From contig CM034412.1 of NCBI GenBank assembly GCA_019925095.2, positions 11,694,001-11,758,000 of the forward strand: a DNA stretch of 64,000 nt, in the 5' to 3' direction. The notes beneath the pieces were generated by a model. The model had not been told where the DNA came from. It ran no database searches and saw only the letters and a program-made list of their open reading frames with translations. Source of the stretch: Dendrolimus kikuchii. Lineage: Eukaryota; Arthropoda; Insecta; Lepidoptera; Lasiocampidae. The position numbers and the translations under genes were made by a program. Of the stretch, positions 57,540 to 64,000 are shown one piece after another (the first letter of the stretch is position 1; each line of letters begins with the position of its first letter).

Positions 57540-57840
57540 GGCGAGAATTTTGGAGCCCACGGTGGCCCATCTGTTGGAAAACGGTTACCATCGCCTATGG
57601 TAATTTGTAACACCAAAGGTGCTACCAATGTGCTGCCGCTCCTAAAGGGCGACTGGAACCTGGTCACTAATGCCGGAACGCAATTCAACGTTGTTATGGC
57701 GGTATACTCTAGACCAGTGGTGGTAGCCATCCAGACGGGCAAATACTCTATCATCTGGCTGTGGGTTGTTTTGTCGCCTCATACGACAAGGCGCTCGGTC
57801 GCAGGAAATTATATTCTTTCTCAGTTCCGCACGGATAAAA
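57540..57840 (-). repeat. Family A short interspersed repeat, near full length
   Basis: The plus strand runs from GGTGGCCCATCTGTTGGAAA, via GGTCACTAATGCCGGAACGC, to TTCTTTCTCAGTTCCGCACG. It lies between the last recognised DCST exon and the GH1 gene. Confidence 0.85.
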
Positions 57841-58162
57841 AAAATCATAATACTTCAACAATAAAAATAAAATTGATATTATTTTTATTTCCAGTAAAAT
57901 ATATAAAATATTGAACTATATTATGATCGAGACACTGAAGCTATAAAGACAATGCTAATCATAATAATAATTGAAGAAATATAGAAGTGATTGTTTTTAT
58001 GAATTGTAATAATTTTGTTAATAAAATTCACTTATTGTTTTTATAAATACGACTATAATTATTATTATTTATTGTTTTATAAAACGTATGTGTGCAAGAA
58101 GAATACAAGGTAAAATATGAATTCAGAAAAACTAAATAATATAATAATAATAATATAATAAT

Positions 58163-58391
58163 CGGCAGACAAACACACACATTGTATATCCCCAAATTAA
58201 GCAAGTTACGCTTGTGTTATGGGTAATATACAACGGACTACTCTGGGACCGTCCCAGACACCCAGACCATAGTAAATAACGGAGAAAATACGTTTCCGAA
58301 ATTTACTATACCAGGAATCAAACCCGGAACCTCTGCGTTGCAGTGAGGTACGCCGGCAAGGGCTTAGCCCGCTCAAACACAGAGGCCGTCA
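58163..58391 (-). mobile_element. tRNA-derived SINE, copy 2
   Basis: The minus strand has GTTTGAGCGGGCTAAGCCC (A-box region) and B box GGTTTGATTCC (58314-58324 on the plus strand as GGAATCAAACC). The body matches copy 1 and ends in an AAT-repeat tail (58135-58162). Confidence 0.82.
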
Positions 58392-58689
58392 AATGCTAAA
58401 TGTGGACATTTAATTTTGTTCCCCTCATTAGCCGGTCTCCATAATACGTGGCCATATTAGCGTTAATGACTTGCAGTTTGTCTGCTGTGTTATACATATG
58501 AAAAACCGAAATTATGTGAATATCATCATGTAAACCCAGCCTACAGATGTGAGCAGTTCTGACATCTATAGGCCGAAACATATAATAGCCAGAGTAACCC
58601 TCTCGACTCGATCTTATTTTGTGCCGTTTAGCAATCGATGAGCCCATACTAATAGCAGATAATTTTGAATCGTTTATCCTACAGGGAGA

Positions 58690-59010
58690 TTTTCCATTTC
58701 TGCATATTAAACTGTCTGTACAACGAGGAATCTTCCAAGGAACTGTTTGATCTGATGCCACAATGCCTCAGTTCCACAGCAACGGCATCTCTCGCCAACG
58801 GTCGGAAGTTCACCCTCAGTTGCTTGAGTTATCACTCTTAATTGCTCAAGGGTACTCTAGAATGTTTATTCTGCGTACAAAAATGACTTGGATGGTACCC
58901 CTTTTCGAGATTTTCTCTTTGCACTACGATATGATAGCATTTAAAAAGGACATTATAAATTTCTTCGAGGAAAGAAGCGATTTAGCAACTTCTATAAGCT
59001 TCGATGGTTA
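58690..59010 (+). repeat. Degenerate LINE reverse transcriptase C-terminus
   Basis: The plus strand encodes LYNEESSKELFDLMPQCLSS then, after a frame change, RMFILRTK and EIFSLHYDMIAFKKDIINFF. This is the order of the Jockey/CR1 RT end. It lies about 230 bp upstream of the GH1 start codon. Confidence 0.55.
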
Positions 59011-59238
59011 GTTTCCATTATGTCTGTCTGCTTCTTTAACTGCTATTGACATTAAAACATACTGTGGTTGGTATGAATAGCGAAGTGTGTGAGAAGTGTC
59101 AAACTCAAATCGATAGTGTTACACACGAAACCAAAATATTTTTGTATATTCAATTCTGTGATCATAACAATTTTGATTCACTGATACAAATTGAAACTTC
59201 AGTAGTGGTTTATCTATTAGTTATTCTAACAGGGAGTT

Positions 59239-62200
59239 ATGGAGTTGTCTTTAGCAAGAGTCTGGTAAGGTAAAATTTAATAGATATTAGTGCATGACTA
59301 ATTTGACTTCTGAGGTCCCAAACACTGCTTCTTGAACAGTCGTGTTAAGAAAATAGGTAATAGAAATATAGGAAATAGAATTGAATAGAAAATATAGGAA
59401 AATAGGGTGTAAATGGGTGCCTGTTAAAAGTATTACGGTAAAGAATATCCCTACTTTTTCATCTTACGTTTTACAGGTACATCAGTTTTTTAATTGAAGT
59501 ACTAGCTAAAAGTCAAGTGCGAAACTTTCCAGAAGATTTTCAATTCGGTGCCACCACTTCAGCCTATCAAGTGGAAGGCGCTTGGAATGAAGATGGTAAC
59601 AATTATAACTATATTTAATTATATAAAATTTACGAATATAATAATATGTCACATATACTTTTGTTGCTCCTATGGGAAGACTTAATGCTTCGGTGTTAGC
59701 CGATCTCAATCTATAAATTGAAGTAAGTGTCGCCAAGATTGCGCCACATGCGCTCTTATTTGTGCAGGTCGTCATTCTACCAGAGAAAACCTTACACCAT
59801 GCTTGCCAAGACAATATGTTCTGTTCTCCATTCCAGGACTTGTCTGCTTCATTACTCCGAAATTAGTCGTATATATTATGATAGAAATAACCAGCCCTTT
59901 ACCACTTCAGATTGCATAGTTTGCATAGTAAACGGTATTCAGTTTATAATATTAGTCTTTTTCAGGCAAAGGACCTTCAATTTGGGACACTGCCACTCAC
60001 GCAAATCCGTCTCCAATCACTGACGGTTCAAACGGTGACATTGCAGCAGATTTTTATCATAACTACATTTCAGATGTCGATAATATGAAGAAGCTACATT
60101 TGGACGTCTTCAGGTTCTCGATATCTTGGTCGCGGGTACTTCCAAACGGATTTTCTGACAAAGTAAACCAATTAGGAATTGATTTCTATAATAAAGTCAT
60201 TAAGGAATTGCTTATAAATAGCATTAGACCAGCCGTGACTATGTACAACTGGGATCTTCCAAGTAATCTTCAGAAGTTAGGCGGTTGGACGAATCCCTTG
60301 ATTGTTGTCTGGTTTGCTGATTATGCAAAGGTCTTGTTTGATCATTTTGGCGACAGAATTAAAGACTGGATCACGATCAATGATCCAAAAGAGGTTTGCG
60401 CGGGTTATGGGACAAACAAAGCACCATTTTTAAACATGAGTGGTATTGGGGAGTACATTTGTTTGAAAAACATACTGTTGGCCCATGCAAATGTATATCA
60501 TTTGTACGATGAACACTATAGAAAATTGCAGCAAGGTTTGGTTAGTATTTCGATTGATTGCACGTGGTTTGAACCAGCTTCGGAAAGTATAGAAGATATG
60601 CATGCGGCTCGAGATGCGAGGATGTTTGATGTGAGTTAAAAATATATTTTTTTTCTCATTAAGGTTATGAATAAGACCTTTAAAGGCACTAATCAGAAAT
60701 TTCGATAAGTTTTATCAAATATTTTTACGATGCATCACATCCTAACCAGTATTACATTTATTATCTATTCAAATTCATAAATTAAACCTGAATAATTTTG
60801 CTGAAGAACTATTTTGATGGTCAAACATAAAACATATAGTAAAATTAAGTCTATATCGTAGTGTTATTCTGCCAGTTATTTTAATTTCATTTTTTATCTC
60901 GGTTTCTATCTTTTTATTTCAGTGGGGTCAGTTTGCTCACCCAATATTCTCAAGAGAAGGAGACTATCCTATTGAATTAAAACGCAACATAGCCCTCAGA
61001 AGTGCTGAACAAGGTTTTCCTAGAACCAGACTTTTAGAGCTATCAGCCGCTGAAGTAGTAAATATACGAGGAACGTCAGATTACTTCGGTTTAAGCACTT
61101 TCACTACAAGAATGGCGTATAGAGACGCTTCTTTAGAAGGGATGTATCCGAATCCATCATTTTTGGATGATATAGGAGCTGTTATTGTTAGAGATCCATC
61201 CTCATTACACGTACAGACTGCTTGGATACAGGTTTAACAATTTATATTGACTTATTAAATAATAGTTAAAATAGTTAATAGATAGTAAACGGGCGTGTGT
61301 GAAGGACTTTTTTATTACCTGAAATGGGCAAAAAGCCAGAAAGCCCACTAGATGGAAAGTAGTTACTGTCGCTAACGGACATTTACAACACCAAAGACAT
61401 GGGATGGAGGTGATGGGACAAGGGGGGATGAGAAAAGGAGGATAGGACCGGGGGACGGTATATGGAGACAATACCATACGAAATACGAATAGCTGAAGGC
61501 TAACTATTATATGCCAATATTCTGTGAAAAACGGCCCAGCGAGCTGTAATCAAAATACTTATTTCAGCCACAGAGTAAGTACATTTTAAGCATGAGTCTA
61601 CCACACCAAGATGGTAAATGGTAATTATACAAATTTGTTGTGTGATAAAGAACCTATGACTGACCATAGGACGCGTTCCGGTACTAACTCACAACGACCA
61701 AAATGCTCCGCCTGCCGTTCCACATGGCGACCGCGGTCGTTGTGGTCGTGGCGAAAACGTTACTAATGACTTCATCATTTTCGATCACACAGCGCTCACA
61801 ACGACCCATGTCAAAAGGTGGGTCGACGTGAGCGTTGACCACAGAGCATTAATTCTCTCTATCTTTTGACATTGAAGAAGGCGCGATTTTCAATTTAATG
61901 ACATGAACGCCCCATAATCCGTTCCACTAGAGTTTATGATTGTAACGTCCGCAAACAAGTGAAAGTGGAAAAATCACCGTCATGAACATGGTCGTTGCGG
62001 AACGTAGCCATAGTAGAAGAATATGGAAAAAAGTCAATGGTACCGATCCAAATGAAGGTGAAAGAAAAAAGGGTAATTGTTGTTTAGCGTTGCTGGGGAG
62101 TTTCTGTCGTGTTCGTCCTTAAAACAGTATTTCAAAATCAAATGATGACCACCCTTTTAATCCTGCTCTTTTACGTTTAGGTACATTATTTTAGAACTGA

Positions 62201-63595
62201 TTGTTAAGTGTCTTATTACTCGATTCTTTCTATTTCAGGAAGGTCCCTACGCCTATTATTTAAAATTGTTCAAAGAAATCAAGAAACTGTACAACAACCC
62301 ACCAATATATATAACTGGAAATGGCCTCGCAACTGATGGGAGCATTTTAGATGATGACAGAATAAGCTATACGAATAATATATTGAACGCCGTGTTAGAC
62401 GGTATAAGCCAAGGATGCGATGTACGGGGTTATAGTGTCTGGTCGTTATTAGATAGTTTTGAGTGGACGAATGGATATACGTAAGTCTTTTTTATGCCTA
62501 GAAATTATTTTAATTTAGTTTGTTGCTAAAATTTACATTTTTATTTTATTTCACTTACACGTGGTCTGATATCAATCTCTATCTATCTATAATATAATAA
62601 ATCTGTAGATGCTTGTAGTTTGGACTATGAATTTAATAAAGAGGAAAATATCAGGGGGTCTTTAAATTCAACCTTTAGAATTTTTGTTTATCTGTCCTTC
62701 TATCTGTCAGTCCGTCTGTCTGTTCTGTACGTCTGTATGTCTGTTAGAGTATCATATGAAAACTACTGAACCAATTTAAATGAAACTCGATTCTAGAGAT
62801 GCCACGAATAGTGGTTTGGCCGAATACCAAATACCATATTTTAAGCCACGCTCTCGGCCGAAGCGCCGAGTATTCGGTTACCGAATATTCGGTGTAAGAT
62901 ATCTGCAATTCGCGTGTAGCATTAATTTGTAAAGTATTTTCTTACATTCTCACGAATGACAGGTATACATAAATAAAACTATGTTATAACAGTTTTAAGC
63001 GCGATTTTGAATAATATTTTATTTGATTTCGATATTGTAAACAGTGGCCGAAAGGTAATATTAATATAAAAAATGAATTAAAATCGCATTTAATACTTAA
63101 AACGTTTAACTATCAATTTTTAATGGAAACAATATAATTTTGAGCGAGATGTGCGTTTTTTTTTCACGATTTGGTGTTCGGTATTCGATCGAATACTGAA
63201 TATTTAAAAAATCAGCTAAATAGGCCGAATACCGATTAGTAGCCAAATATTCGTAGCAACTCTACTCGATACAGAGCTAAGTGGCCAGTATCCCGAGTCA
63301 ACATATAAGATAATTTTTATCATATATTATTCCATGTCCATCCATCCATATTTCCATATATATAGGATGACACAGATAATGATAAACTCATTATAATGAT
63401 TTTGTAATACTAATGTTTAACGTGAAAATAATTTTCAGTACAAAGTATGGGCTCTTCCAAATAGACTTTTCAAGTCCAGAAAGAAACCGGGTTCCTAGGA
63501 AGTCAGCATTTATTTATAAGCAAATGTTAAAAACAAGAACTTTGGATTTCAATTACGAACCTGATAATGAATCAGTAGAATCGGAACAACTGTAG
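59239..63595 (+). CDS. Glycoside hydrolase family 1 homologue with altered catalytic residues (probable pseudoenzyme)
   Basis: Exons 59239-59264, 59477-59595, 59966-60630, 60923-61231, 62239-62480 and 63439-63595 join in phases 2,1,0,0,2 into 505 codons, the usual GH1 length. A hydrophobic N-terminus ([12 protein letters not shown]) may be a weak signal peptide. Conserved GH1 blocks are present: [53 protein letters not shown] and YGLFQIDF. The acid/base NEP is NDP (Asp188), the nucleophile ENG is GNG (Gly400), YHWDLP is YNWDLP (Asn143) and the NxY near the nucleophile is S328-T-F330. There are no stops or frameshifts. An AATAAA lies at 63641. Confidence 0.92.
61318..61470 (-). repeat. Family B repeat in a GH1 intron
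   Basis: The minus strand reads CCATCCCATGTCTTTGGTGT, TGTAAATGTCCGTTAGCGAC and TTTCAGGTAATAAAAAAG. It is preceded by the CCCATCC-type tract also seen at 19100-19200. Confidence 0.6.
61668..62025. mobile_element. MITE-like element in a GH1 intron
   Basis: The left end CCATAGGACGCGTTCCG and the reverse complement of the right end, CTATGGCTACGTTCCGC, form imperfect inverted termini. Internal inverted blocks CTCACAACGACC/GGTCGTTGTGG recur. Non-coding. Confidence 0.5.
62805..63260. repeat. CCGAATA-rich repeat in the last GH1 intron
   Basis: It contains a perfect palindrome ACCGAATATTCGGT (62880-62893), GGTATTCGATCGAATACTGA near 63180 and GGCCGAATACC at both ends. It is a dispersed AT-rich element with repeated octamers. 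The family is not named. Confidence 0.5.
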
Positions 63596-63640
63596 TTTAC
63601 TATAATTAATAGTTTATTTTATTATTATTTTTTAAATTTA

Positions 63641-63646
63641 AATAAA
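63641..63646 (+). terminator. Polyadenylation signal of the GH1 gene
   Basis: AATAAA lies 46 bp after the TAG stop (63593-63595) in an AT-rich 3'UTR. It is the only canonical hexamer close behind the stop codon. Confidence 0.6.
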
Positions 63647-64000
63647 ATATTTTAAAATCAACATAAACGAGCTGTTTTCTTTTTCAAATCATCTTCTTTT
63701 ATAAATTTTAATATGGTTCTGCATGATTAGCTAATTTAAAGTACAAGAACGTCCACTTTATCATTTTTATCGTGATATTTTGAAAAATGTAAATAATTTT
63801 AGAAATTAATGTAACATGGCATTGGCCAAATTTATCAACGCATATTTCTTGCATAATCTTATTCATTTGAACAAAATAAATCTGCTTAATAATATTTCCA
63901 ATTATTATTTTAAAAACAACATTTCACGGTCCCGCCAAAAACTTTAAAAAACGTAAAAGTGTAGCCAGGTCAGTGGTGAGCACTTTTAAATAAATAAAAG
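63647..64000. other. Intergenic, no feature recognised
   Basis: AT-rich sequence downstream of the GH1 gene. No coding exon, tandem repeat or terminal inverted repeat was recognised. Confidence 0.5.

Noticed and set aside
58396..58761. 121-codon minus-strand frame upstream of the GH1 gene (…HKIRSSREGYSGYYMFRP…)
   Set aside because: It begins at GTG rather than ATG just after a stop, has no good splice acceptor, and faces a degenerate LINE tail on the plus strand. Codon use looks plausible, but no family was recognised.

Overview
The window is a piece of a repeat-rich, AT-rich insect nuclear genome, most probably a moth or butterfly. The grounds are split genes with GT-AG introns, Helitrons starting TC-TATACTAATATTATAAA and ending CTAG, a DD37D mariner, R1-clade and RTE-like LINEs, and tRNA-derived SINEs. 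No prokaryotic, viral, CRISPR or tRNA/rRNA gene was seen. Three host genes were assembled by hand from exon reading frames, splice sites and intron phases.

(1) About 0.7-18.3 kb, minus strand: a RhoBTB gene (Rho-like GTPase domain followed by two BTB domains). Twelve coding exons are visible, and the last exons lie beyond the left edge. Its introns hold an apparently intact LINE on the opposite strand (about 5.1-10.4 kb), a Helitron (10.82-11.18 kb), an inverted pair of an abundant short repeat (15.2-15.6 kb), and a decayed DD37D mariner with recognisable terminal repeats and TA duplications (16.69-17.99 kb).

(2) 21.97 kb to about 55.65 kb, plus strand: a DC-STAMP-domain membrane protein (DCST1/DCST2/Drosophila sneaky family). 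After the usual membrane region and C-terminal Cys-rich RING-like module, the phase-compatible exons run on into a further ~960 residues of Lys/Asn-rich, probably disordered tail. That tail is made of one 1.26-kb exon and many very small exons, several carrying short CxC or CxxC motifs. Its introns are crowded with transposons: two nearly identical 5'-truncated R1-clade LINEs (27.08-28.80 kb and 42.04-44.80 kb), a solo LTR inside a pogo/Tigger-type MITE, an inverted second LTR carrying a LINE-tail insertion, and many short repeats. One exon or more between 22.4 and 32.9 kb was not found.

(3) 59.24-63.60 kb, plus strand: a complete six-exon glycoside hydrolase family 1 gene of 505 residues. 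Its frame is open, yet both catalytic carboxylates and two neighbouring active-site positions are changed (NEP to NDP, ENG to GNG, YHW to YNW, NxY to SxF). It is best read as a GH1 pseudoenzyme.

Genes 1 and 2 diverge across a ~3.7-kb intergenic region that contains a near-perfect 75-bp palindrome. The rest of the window is transposon debris; the most informative nested insertions, target-site duplications and palindromes are listed under findings. All boundaries come from reading the sequence. No similarity search, RNA data or repeat library was available.
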